Assembly (NCBI GenBank): GCA_030145595.1
Contig: JAQYVG010000138.1
Location: forward strand, 1-9,183
Reading direction: 5' to 3'
Source: Desulfobacterales bacterium
GTDB taxonomy: Bacteria; Desulfobacterota; Desulfobacteria; Desulfobacterales; UBA11574
Length of the DNA: 9,183 nucleotides
Position numbers and translations under genes: made by a program. Position 1 is the stretch's first letter; each line of letters starts with the position of its first letter. Of this stretch, positions 1 through 5,181 are shown piece by piece. The notes under the pieces are model-generated. The model saw nothing but the letters and a program-made list of their open reading frames with translations. It did no database searches and had not been told where the DNA came from.

Positions 1-285
1 AGGCTTTTATCACAAAAAATAACAGCTTTGCTTTACGATGGGCAATCGTTTGCTATGAAACAATTGCTGCATAAGTCTGTTCTTTCTAACCGATCCCTAA
101 CACACTCAAACAGCACACGCTTTAAAAAAAGATCATCCATTCCGCTGACAGATAATGTTCAATAATAAGAACTCCCCGACCCCTGAGCCCTAACCTCCGA
201 CCTCCGACCTCCAACCTCCAACCCTGCCTGTCCTGCCGTAGCCCGGCGAAGGCGGAAACCCCTGAACGGCTAACAATAAATCCCC
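1..285. other. Gene-free left flank
   Basis: No convincing coding region is visible on either strand; open frames here cross the heptamer repeat and resemble nothing I recognise. The first 190 bases are AT-rich and show only weak dyads, for example ACGAT/ATCGT at 36-40 and 45-49. The segment from about 192 to 258 is C-rich and repetitive (see the heptamer entry). It ends at the -35 box of the arsR promoter. No terminator or gene end from a neighbour to the left is evident. Confidence 0.6.
192..258. repeat. ACCTCCR heptamer repeat with adjoining GC-rich block
   Basis: Four head-to-tail heptamers are visible: ACCTCCG at 193-199 and 200-206, then ACCTCCA at 207-213 and 214-220, followed by a partial unit. 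A GC-rich block (224-258) containing GCCGTAGCCCGGCGAAGGCGG follows directly. From memory, similar blocks recur as non-coding dispersed repeats in many deltaproteobacterial genomes and MAGs, but I cannot verify that here. The repeat lies 28 bp upstream of the arsR -35 box and has no obvious regulatory role. Confidence 0.55.
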
Positions 286-314
286 TTGACAAACTACAAC
301 CAAACAACTATATT
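286..314 (+). promoter_or_regulatory. Sigma-70 promoter of the ars operon
   Basis: A consensus -35 box TTGACA (286-291) is followed after exactly 17 bp by TATATT (309-314), a good -10 box. Transcription would start near 321, giving an arsR leader of about 22 nt. The arsR ribosome binding site AGGTGG (331-336) falls inside that leader. This is among the best promoter matches in the window. Confidence 0.75.
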
Positions 315-330
315 CTCTAAAAAGAATATA
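309..330 (+). promoter_or_regulatory. Putative ArsR operator overlapping the -10 box
   Basis: A perfect 7-bp inverted repeat, TATATTC (309-315) and GAATATA (324-330) with an 8-bp spacer, covers the -10 box and the predicted start site. Known ArsR/SmtB repressors bind AT-rich inverted repeats at the promoter of their own operon and block polymerase. Position and symmetry therefore support an autoregulatory operator. No second full copy was seen in the window. Confidence 0.6.
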
Positions 331-342
331 AGGTGGGTTTAA

Positions 343-687
343 ATGAAAGATTTTGTTAAAGTCATGAAAGCGCTTTCGGATCCTAACCGGGTCAAAATCG
401 TCAAAATGCTTCAGCATAAGGCTCTGTGTGTCTGTGAAATACAGGCCCATTTGCAAATCGCCCAGCCCAGTGTTTCCAAACATCTTAAGATCCTTGAAAA
501 TGTCGGCATCGTCGAATCAACAAAAGAAGGTTTGTGGGTCAACTATCACCTCACAGACGGTAGCTCATCGCCATATGTATCCAGCATTTTAGGGAATCTT
601 AAACACTGGTTGAACGACGATGCTAAGACCCGGGAGATTGTTGCAAAACTGCCGGATATTCGGCGTGAAGATCTTTGTAAAAAATAA
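343..687 (+). CDS. arsR: ArsR/SmtB-family metalloid-responsive repressor
   Basis: A 114-residue winged-helix repressor, normal length for ArsR. It should bind DNA as a homodimer and leave the operator when As(III) or Sb(III) binds. The metal site is the CVC motif at residues 29-31 (LCVCE) in the DNA-binding region, matching Cys32 and Cys34 of the plasmid R773 ArsR; the position of R773 Cys37 is Gln34 here. Cys112 near the C-terminus could be an extra ligand. The recognition helix lies around residues 41-52 (QPSVSKHLKILE), with the wing following (GLWVNYHL). The start at 343 is supported by AGGTGG 6 bp upstream and by a promoter and dyad immediately before. It is first in the operon, 52 bp ahead of the permease. 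Family assignment is firm; arsenic specificity is inferred from the CVC motif and the ACR3 gene downstream. Confidence 0.93.
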   Translation: MKDFVKVMKALSDPNRVKIVKMLQHKALCVCEIQAHLQIAQPSVSKHLKILENVGIVESTKEGLWVNYHLTDGSSSPYVSSILGNLKHWLNDDAKTREIVAKLPDIRREDLCKK

Positions 688-696
688 AATTTAAAT

Positions 697-724
697 AGCT
701 AAATAGCCATACAGCTATTTAGCT
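697..724 (+). other. Intercistronic 11-bp perfect hairpin
   Basis: AGCTAAATAGC (697-707) and GCTATTTAGCT (714-724) form a perfect 11-bp stem with a 6-nt loop between arsR and the permease gene. It ends 3 bp before the permease ribosome binding site (AAGGGGAA, 726-733). No T-run follows, so it is not a typical intrinsic terminator. It could stabilise or process the mRNA, or tune permease translation. That role is inferred from position only. Confidence 0.6.
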
Positions 725-739
725 TAAGGGGAATTTTTC

Positions 740-1912
740 ATGAAAGAACGTACAAAATTATTGCTGATCGTATTGATATTCCTGGCCGCCTACTATATTC
801 CGTGGGACAGTTCACTGGTGCGACGAGCCGGACTTGAAGCCTTTATGATGCTGCGCGAATACGCCCGCGAGCATGTTCTAACCTGTCTGATACCGGCCTT
901 TTTTATTGCCGGTGCCATTGCCGTCTTTGTTTCACAGGCGGCGGTGCTGAAGTACTTCGGCGCTCAGGCCAAAAAGGTTCTGGCCTATTCGGTTGCCAGC
1001 GTTTCCGGAACTATCCTGGCGGTCTGTTCCTGTACCGTGCTGCCGCTCTTTGCGGGCATCTATACGCGCGGTGCCGGGATCGGCCCGGCCACTGCTTTTT
1101 TGTATTCCGGGCCGGCCATCAATGTTCTGGCCATTACCCTGACAGCCAAAATTCTAGGCTGGCAGTTGGGTTTGGCCCGGGCCGTCGGTGCGATTTTCTT
1201 TGCAGTGATTACCGGTCTGTTGATGGCGTTTATCTTCCGCAAGGATGATGCCGCCCGCACCACCGGTCAAATTTATGTCCCTGACGAGGACGGCAAACAG
1301 CGCACCCTGCTGCAGGATTCGCTCTATATCCTGACCATGGTACTGATCCTGATTTTTGCAGCCTTCGCCAAACCGGCCGAAGGATCGACCGGCCTGTGGC
1401 CGGCAATTTTTGCAGCAAAATGGTATATCACCATCGCTCTTCTAATAATGCTTGGTTTGATGCTGAAAGCCTGGTTCAACAAAGATGAGCGGGCGGACTG
1501 GGTTCAATCCACCTGGGGGTTTATGAAGCAGATTTTTCCGCTGCTGGGTGCCGGGGTTTTAGTGGCCGGTTTTATGCTGGGGCGGCCTGGTCACCAGGCA
1601 CTGATCCCTGACCACTACATCCAGAGCCTGGTCGGCGGAAACTCTGTTTGGGCCAATTTATTTGCATCGTTTTCCGGCGCCCTCATGTACTTTGCCACTC
1701 TCACGGAAGTGCCGATCCTTCAAGGGCTTTTAGGCGCCGGGATGGGCAAAGGCCCGGCCCTGGCCCTGCTTTTGGCGGGCCCGGCCCTGTCGCTTCCCAA
1801 CATGCTGGTTATCGGCGGCGTCATGGGGGTTAAAAAGACCGCCACATTTTGCATTATTATTGTTACTATGTCCACCATCGCCGGTATGCTCTACGGATAC
1901 ATCGCAGGATAA
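740..1912 (+). CDS. COG0701 (ArsP/DUF318-type) membrane permease
   Basis: A 390-residue polytopic inner membrane protein of the COG0701 permease family, which includes the organoarsenical exporter ArsP. A hydrophobic N-terminal segment (residues 7-20) is followed by about eight to ten membrane spans. The hallmark is CSC at 96-98 (AVCSCTVLPLFAGIYTRGAG), a likely thiol site for As(III)-type ligands. Two related motifs, GPATAFLYSGPAINVL (115-130) and GPALALLLAGPALSLPNM (338-355), show the internal duplication typical of the family. A soluble loop lies around 167-190. The start has AAGGGGAA 6 bp upstream. The gene follows arsR by 52 bp and precedes the CPKC protein. Function is probably efflux of trivalent organoarsenicals or another thiophilic compound; the exact substrate cannot be read from the sequence. 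None of its 12 arginine codons is AGA or AGG. Confidence 0.85.
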   Translation: MKERTKLLLIVLIFLAAYYIPWDSSLVRRAGLEAFMMLREYAREHVLTCLIPAFFIAGAIAVFVSQAAVLKYFGAQAKKVLAYSVASVSGTILAVCSCTVLPLFAGIYTRGAGIGPATAFLYSGPAINVLAITLTAKILGWQLGLARAVGAIFFAVITGLLMAFIFRKDDAARTTGQIYVPDEDGKQRTLLQDSLYILTMVLILIFAAFAKPAEGSTGLWPAIFAAKWYITIALLIMLGLMLKAWFNKDERADWVQSTWGFMKQIFPLLGAGVLVAGFMLGRPGHQALIPDHYIQSLVGGNSVWANLFASFSGALMYFATLTEVPILQGLLGAGMGKGPALALLLAGPALSLPNMLVIGGVMGVKKTATFCIIIVTMSTIAGMLYGYIAG

Positions 1913-1973
1913 AGAGTCAACGCATAAATAAAGTTACAACAGATTAACCTGCGAGATTCATAATAACAAACTT

Positions 1974-2127
1974 AAATTCGAAGTACGAAATTCGAAACAA
2001 ATTAAAAATTCTAATGTTCAAAGATCCAAAACAATATAATTATATATTCTCAAAGACTTAAAGTCTTGTTTCTTACGTTTAGAATTTTGGTCATTCGGTA
2101 TTGTTTAGGATTTCGTACTTCGAATTT
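1974..2127. repeat. MITE-like long imperfect palindrome
   Basis: The 309-bp gap between the permease and thioredoxin-like genes holds a nested palindrome. The outer arms AAATTCGAAGTACGAAAT (1974-1991) and its exact complement (2110-2127) match over 18 bp. Inner arms AAAATTCTAA (2005-2014) and TTAGAATTTT (2079-2088) match over 10 bp. The apex is AAGACTT-A-AAGTCTT (2053-2067). It contains no open frame. The TTCGAA-rich arms resemble dispersed non-coding repeats I recall from Desulfobacterota genomes. No flanking target duplication was recognised. As RNA it would fold into one long hairpin within the operon transcript. The rest of the gap (2128-2209) shows only a small CCTAG/CTAGG dyad at 2177-2189. 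Confidence 0.7.
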
Positions 2128-2221
2128 CGAATTTACTTTTTCAAATTTAAGGCAGAGCCATTGTTCTTAACCTGGCCCTAGGAGCTAGGTTTTCCATGGC
2201 GAAATAAAAAAGGAGGTTGAT

Positions 2222-2455
2222 ATGGAAATTAAAGTGCTGGGGCCTGGTTGCCCCAAGTGTGACCAAACCGCAAATCTTATTAAGGAGGCTCTGGCCGAAG
2301 TCGGTGTCGAAGCTACGGTTGAAAAAGTGACCGATGTTATGGAAATCGCAGGCTACGGCGTCTTTGGAACACCGGCGGTTGTCATCGACGATGAGGTCAA
2401 GAGCGTCGGCAAAATCCCGTCCAAAGACGACATCAAAGCCTGGATCGCCGGTTAA
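2222..2455 (+). CDS. Small thioredoxin-like protein with CPKC motif (redox-active disulfide protein 2 type)
   Basis: A 77-residue single-domain protein with a glutaredoxin-like fold, of the short 'redox-active disulfide protein 2' / thioredoxin_3 type. The CXXC site is Cys10-Pro-Lys-Cys13 (GPGCPKCDQ). The cis-proline is Pro51 in FGTPAVVID, followed by the expected final strand and helix (SKDDIKAWIAG). It has no signal peptide, so it acts in the cytoplasm. The start is fixed by an excellent Shine-Dalgarno sequence AAGGAGG (2210-2216) 5 bp upstream. Such proteins are commonly found beside COG0701 permeases and arsenic genes, so it probably keeps the permease cysteines, or a bound arsenical, in the right redox state. 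That partnership is inferred from context; an independent redox role is possible. It ends 47 bp before acr3. Confidence 0.87.
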   Translation: MEIKVLGPGCPKCDQTANLIKEALAEVGVEATVEKVTDVMEIAGYGVFGTPAVVIDDEVKSVGKIPSKDDIKAWIAG

Positions 2456-2502
2456 GATAAAAATACATTTTGACACACCGATGCAAATAGAGGAAAAAAA
2501 CT

Positions 2503-3684
2503 ATGCCAACTGAAGCTTGTATCACCAAAGAGGCCAAAGGACTCAGTTTCTTCGAAAAATATCTTTCCGTCTGGGTAGCACTCTCGATCATAGCCGGGAT
2601 TGTCCTCGGCAACATCGCACCGGGAGTGGCACAATACCTTGACAGTCTGGCTATATTTGTTGGAGAAGCACCGGTGGTTTCCATTCCCATAGCCGTTTGT
2701 CTTTTCTTCATGATGTATCCCATCATGGTCAAGATAGATTTCGGCGAAGTCCTGATGGCCGGCAAAAATATCAAACCGGTGGGGCTGACCCTTTTCGTCA
2801 ACTGGGCCGTCAAACCGTTCACTATGTACGCCATCTCGCTTTTTTTCCTCGGTACGCTCTTTTATAATTTTATCGGTCCCGAGGCCGTGGATCTCGTCAA
2901 AATGCCGCTGGGTCTGAATCTTGCTGTGGGTGAAACCCACGGCGTCGGTCAAGTGGTGCTGGTCAACGGGATTAAAATGCTGCAAGTACCTCTCTGGCGG
3001 AGTTACCTGGCCGGTTGCATCCTTCTGGGAATTGCGCCCTGTACGGCCATGGTCCTGGTCTGGGGATTTCTGGCCCGTGGAAACGACGGGCACACACTGA
3101 TGATGGTGGCCATTAACTCCCTTACCATGCTTTTTCTTTTCGGTCCTCTGGGCGGTTTCCTGCTGGGCATAGGGCGGCTTCCGGTTCCTTGGCAGGCGCT
3201 GGTGCTCTCCATTGGAATTTACGTAGCCCTGCCGCTTGTAGCCGGCTATATTTCCAGAAGACTCATTATTAAAACCCGCGGGGAGACCTGGTTCAAAGAG
3301 AAATTTCTGCATGTACTAACGCCCATTACAATTACGGCCCTGCTGATTACGCTCATACTTCTCTTCTCCTTCAAAGGCGAAGTGATCTTATCCAACCCGC
3401 TGACCATTCTCTGGATCGCCATTCCCCTTTTTATCCAGACCAACCTGATTTTCTGGCTGGCATACGGTCTGGCCAAGCTGATGAAACTGGATTATAAAGA
3501 TGCGGCCCCGTCGGCCCTGATCGGCGCCTCCAATCATTTTGAAGTGGCCATCGCTACTTCAGTCATGCTTTACGGCCTTTCCTCGGGCGCGGCCCTGGCT
3601 ACCGTTGTGGGAGTATTAATTGAAGTGCCGCTAATGCTCATGCTGGTTAAAATTTGTCTTAAAACAGACCACTGGTTTTCCTGA
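2503..3684 (+). CDS. acr3: ACR3-family arsenite efflux permease
   Basis: A 393-residue arsenite antiporter with about ten membrane spans, exporting As(OH)3 from the cytoplasm by proton exchange. The family-defining cysteine is Cys180 in GIAPCTAMVLVW, and the conserved acidic residue is Glu374 in VLIEVPLML. The SNHFEVAIA segment (343-351) and the positive-inside loops also fit. It is longer than typical ACR3 proteins (about 350): it has a hydrophilic N-terminal extension (1-18) and an insert of roughly 25-35 residues before the cysteine helix (about 127-165, with ETHGVGQ at 144-150). Cys180 therefore sits some 40-50 positions later than in ACR3 proteins studied biochemically. The start is supported by AGAGGA (2489-2494) 8 bp upstream. 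It lies 47 bp after the CPKC gene and is the main export activity of the ars operon. No arsC is visible in the window. Confidence 0.94.
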   Translation: MPTEACITKEAKGLSFFEKYLSVWVALSIIAGIVLGNIAPGVAQYLDSLAIFVGEAPVVSIPIAVCLFFMMYPIMVKIDFGEVLMAGKNIKPVGLTLFVNWAVKPFTMYAISLFFLGTLFYNFIGPEAVDLVKMPLGLNLAVGETHGVGQVVLVNGIKMLQVPLWRSYLAGCILLGIAPCTAMVLVWGFLARGNDGHTLMMVAINSLTMLFLFGPLGGFLLGIGRLPVPWQALVLSIGIYVALPLVAGYISRRLIIKTRGETWFKEKFLHVLTPITITALLITLILLFSFKGEVILSNPLTILWIAIPLFIQTNLIFWLAYGLAKLMKLDYKDAAPSALIGASNHFEVAIATSVMLYGLSSGAALATVVGVLIEVPLMLMLVKICLKTDHWFS

Positions 3685-3714
3685 GCAAATTCTCAATAAC
3701 CTCGGGGGAAAAGG

Positions 3715-3790
3715 GCTTCAGCGCGGCAAAGCCGCTTCATATAAAATCGCTTTAGCGATTTTATGTTTTGCAAAACCATCAGCTTGAAGC
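3715..3790. repeat. Compound two-hairpin repeat, copy A
   Basis: Between acr3 and the CDF gene lies a set of nested dyads. Outer arms are GCTTCA (3715-3720) and TGAAGC (3785-3790). Hairpin 1 is GCGGC-AAA-GCCGC (3723-3735). Hairpin 2 follows after 5 nt: ATAAAATCGCT-TT-AGCGATTTTAT (3741-3764). A 12-bp palindrome GTTTTGCAAAAC (3765-3776) adjoins it. The architecture matches copy B at 7107-7177. Hairpin 2 is followed by GTTTTG, so it could also act as a weak terminator for the ars operon. The remaining bases of the 148-bp gap carry the possible CDF promoter. Confidence 0.65.
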
Positions 3791-3796
3791 TATTAT
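3768..3796 (+). promoter_or_regulatory. Possible promoter of the CDF gene
   Basis: TTGCAA (3768-3773) and TATTAT (3791-3796) are separated by 17 bp and match the -35 and -10 consensus at 4 and 5 of 6 positions. Transcription would begin near 3803, about 30 nt before the CDF start. The elements overlap the right half of the hairpin repeat, so the repeat may have supplied the promoter or this may be chance. No metal-responsive operator was recognised. Confidence 0.4.
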
Positions 3797-3832
3797 AAAA
3801 TAAGAAATCATCTTCCCGGCAAGGGAACACAC

Positions 3833-4759
3833 ATGCATCAAAACAAGCCCGATAAAAATCTTTTGTCCCGTGAGAAGGCTCAACATGTGAGCCGGGTGCG
3901 GCGAATTTCCTGGATTGGACTGGCGATCAATCTGTTCCTGGCGGTGCTGAAGTTTACAGTCGGTTTTTTAGGGAACAGTCAGGCGGTTATTGCCGACGCC
4001 GTTCACAGCCTCTCGGACATGGGCACGGACCTGGCCGTGATATTCGGCGTAAAATACTGGTCGGCGCCGGCCGATGAAGACCACCCTTACGGGCACTGGC
4101 GCATTGAAACCATCGTTACGGCGGTTATCGGCATTTCGCTGGTATTGGTAGCTTTAGGGATTGGCTACAACTCACTCTCAACCATGCGGGAGGTGCAGGT
4201 AGTGCAACCCGGATGGATTGCACTCGTGGGAGTGGTTGTCTCAATCGTACTTAAAGAAGGACTATATCATGTGACCCTGGACGTGGGGAAGCAGACAAAA
4301 TCTTCCGCCGTGATAGCCAATGCATGGCACCACCGCAGCGACGCCATAAGCTCCATTCCGGCGTTAATCGCCGTGGCCGCCGCCGCCCTTCATCCAGACC
4401 TGGCCTTTGTGGATCGTGTCGGTGCACTGATCGTATCGCTTATCATTTTGAAAGTCTCCTGGGAAATATTACGTCCGGTCTTCTCGGAGCTCACGGAAAG
4501 CGGCGCGCCTCGCAAAGACCGGGAAAAAATAAAATCCATCGCCATGAATGTAAATGGAGTGCAACATGTCCATGCCGTTCGTACCCGCAAGATGGGGGCC
4601 GGTATTTTTGTAGACCTTCACATCCTGGTGGATGGAGATATGAGCGTTCGAAAAGGGCACCGAATCTCGCATGAAGTCAAACGTGAACTGATGGAAAAAG
4701 GACCCGAAATAATGGATGCCGTTGTGCATCTGGAACCGTATGACGATCCAGTTTTCTAA
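3833..4759 (+). CDS. Cation diffusion facilitator family divalent metal exporter
   Basis: A 308-residue CDF antiporter, normal length, exporting Zn(II) and possibly Co, Cd or Fe(II) from the cytoplasm in exchange for protons. Transport site A is HxxxD in TM2 (His58, Asp62; ADAVHSLSD) and HxxxD in TM5 (His166, Asp170; AWHHRSD). This HD/HD arrangement occurs in zinc transporters, whereas E. coli YiiP has DD/HD. The TM2-TM3 loop carries the conserved DHPYGHWR (83-90). After six spans, a cytoplasmic ferredoxin-like domain (about 217-305) contains HVHAVRTRKMG and ends HLEPYDDPVF, which carries the usual metal-binding His and acidic residues. AAGGGAA (3821-3827) lies 5 bp before the start. It follows acr3 by 148 bp and may share its transcript or use its own promoter. 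All 16 arginine codons are CGN. Metal specificity is inferred from motifs only. Confidence 0.92.
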   Translation: MHQNKPDKNLLSREKAQHVSRVRRISWIGLAINLFLAVLKFTVGFLGNSQAVIADAVHSLSDMGTDLAVIFGVKYWSAPADEDHPYGHWRIETIVTAVIGISLVLVALGIGYNSLSTMREVQVVQPGWIALVGVVVSIVLKEGLYHVTLDVGKQTKSSAVIANAWHHRSDAISSIPALIAVAAAALHPDLAFVDRVGALIVSLIILKVSWEILRPVFSELTESGAPRKDREKIKSIAMNVNGVQHVHAVRTRKMGAGIFVDLHILVDGDMSVRKGHRISHEVKRELMEKGPEIMDAVVHLEPYDDPVF

Positions 4760-4765
4760 AATCGC

Positions 4766-4870
4766 TCACAACTTTTGCTCGAAATCGCTGAATATCTTTC
4801 GGCGTTCGATACCCCTGATAATGATGTAAGTATTTCTTGAATGAAGATCTAATCCAGCGTATAGTTCCAC
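4766..4870 (-). pseudogene. N-terminal remnant of an IS110-family transposase
   Basis: On the complementary strand a GTG start (4870-4868) opens a 34-codon frame beginning MELYAGLDLHSRNTY and ending at TGA (4766-4768). YAGLDLHSRNTY is the N-terminal signature of IS110-family transposases and carries the first Asp of the DEDD RuvC-like catalytic domain (Asp8). Intact members are about 300-450 residues, so nearly all of the protein is missing; the frame stops 7 bp from the end of the CDF gene, and residues after about 18 already fit the family poorly. A strong Shine-Dalgarno AAAGGAGG (4878-4885) lies 7 bp before the GTG, supporting a real former start. The remnant cannot be catalytic. No other transposase segment, such as the C-terminal serine domain, was recognised in the window. 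Confidence 0.75.
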
Positions 4871-4873
4871 AGA

Positions 4874-4952
4874 GCGCCTCCTTTTGTTTAGGGGTTGTTG
4901 TTGGGTTAACCACCTATAACAAATCGCATCTTTTTTTGCGATTGGGAGGCGC
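4874..4952 (-). other. Three-way-junction RNA leader of the IS110 relic, sequestering its RBS
   Basis: Read on the - strand, just upstream of the transposase GTG, an 8-bp closing stem pairs GCGCCTCC with GGAGGCGC (4945-4952 with 4874-4881). It encloses a hairpin AATCGCA/TGCGATT (4937-4943 with 4922-4928, 8-nt loop) and a second hairpin TAGG-T-GGTT/AACC-CCTA (4908-4916 with 4889-4896, one bulged base, 11-nt loop). The 3' arm of the closing stem contains GGAGG, the Shine-Dalgarno of the transposase, so the fold would hide the ribosome binding site. Insertion sequences often use such structures to block translation from outside transcripts. It may also be part of a bridge-RNA-type non-coding RNA, which IS110-group elements encode upstream of their transposase. 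Confidence 0.55.
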
Positions 4953-5081
4953 CTTTTAGATGATTCTCAAGGAATCTTCAATCTAACACCTCAGCCACCG
5001 AAATCAACATCTTGTGTCTCCACTTACCGAGACTTAATCTACTCAATTAAATCAACAGAGCAGTTATATTCCGAACGATAT
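4953..5081 (-). mobile_element. Probable IS110 left-end non-coding DNA with hairpins and CACTTACC motif
   Basis: No gene is visible. A bulged hairpin pairs TTAGAT-GATTC (4956-4966) with GAATC (4972-4976) and ATCTAA (4981-4986), with TTCA unpaired at 4977-4980. A smaller hairpin pairs GTCTC (5016-5020) with GAGAC (5029-5033) and exposes CACTTACC in its loop (5021-5028). The same octamer occurs at 5111-5118, and CACTTAC again at 5128-5134. The stretch lies upstream of the transposase remnant, where IS110-group elements keep non-coding left-end sequence. The boundary of the element cannot be placed; IS110 elements usually lack clear terminal inverted repeats. Confidence 0.4.
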
Positions 5082-5110
5082 TTGACCACATTCATTAACC
5101 CTGTTATGAT
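5082..5110 (+). promoter_or_regulatory. Sigma-70 promoter of lpxD
   Basis: TTGACC (5082-5087) and TATGAT (5105-5110) are separated by 17 bp, each matching consensus at 5 of 6 positions. The start site would be near 5117, giving a leader of about 65 nt. It is the only good promoter in the 422-bp gap before lpxD and supports independent transcription of that gene. It may lie within or at the edge of the IS relic. Confidence 0.6.
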
Positions 5111-5134
5111 CACTTACCATCGACTATCACTTAC
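5109..5134 (+). repeat. ATCACTTAC direct repeat at the lpxD start site
   Basis: ATCACTTAC occurs at 5109-5117 and 5126-5134, a 17-bp period, immediately downstream of the -10 box and overlapping the predicted transcription start. Direct repeats in this position can be operators. The core CACTTAC also occurs at 5021-5027, so the motif may instead belong to the IS left end. Confidence 0.4.
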
Positions 5135-5181
5135 GGGCTGCAACCATACCCGAAACTTCAATTTCAAATGAGGTATACTGG

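Noticed and set aside
193..223. Heptamer repeats considered as a CRISPR array
   Set aside because: Seven-bp units without spacers; no cas genes in the window.
190..483. Open frame of 97 residues on the - strand overlapping arsR
   Set aside because: It runs antisense through the well-supported arsR gene and the heptamer repeat, with no recognisable domain.
2043..2051. TATATTCTC, identical to the left half of the ars operator plus two bases, upstream of the CPKC gene
   Set aside because: The matching right half GAATATA is absent and the region is very AT-rich inside a palindromic repeat, so a chance match is likely.
2452..3312. Long - strand open frame of 286 residues opposite acr3
   Set aside because: It is rich in His, Gln, Lys and Glu, as antisense frames of hydrophobic genes are. 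It has no known domain, and acr3 on the other strand is certain.
3737..3770. Hairpin 2 of copy A taken as a plain Rho-independent terminator of acr3
   Set aside because: The tract after the stem is GTTTTG, interrupted and short, and the same structure at 7136-7158 lies in the reverse orientation within another operon, so a dispersed repeat explains it better. A weak terminator effect remains possible.
4758..4789. AAATCGCT repeated at 4759-4766 and 4782-4789, considered as a target duplication or fragment of the hairpin element
   Set aside because: The copies are too short, one overlaps the CDF stop codon, and the pairing arms of the element are missing.
4677..4913. 78-residue - strand frame through the IS110 remnant
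   Set aside because: It contains WIRSSFKKYLHHYQGYRT, which is just the remnant read one base out of frame. The correct frame is the one starting GTG at 4870.
4874..4952. Considered as an integron attC site because of paired outer and inner arms
   Set aside because: It lacks the GTTRRRY/RYYYAAC core boxes at the ends, and an IS110 start codon with its Shine-Dalgarno sequence sits directly beside it.
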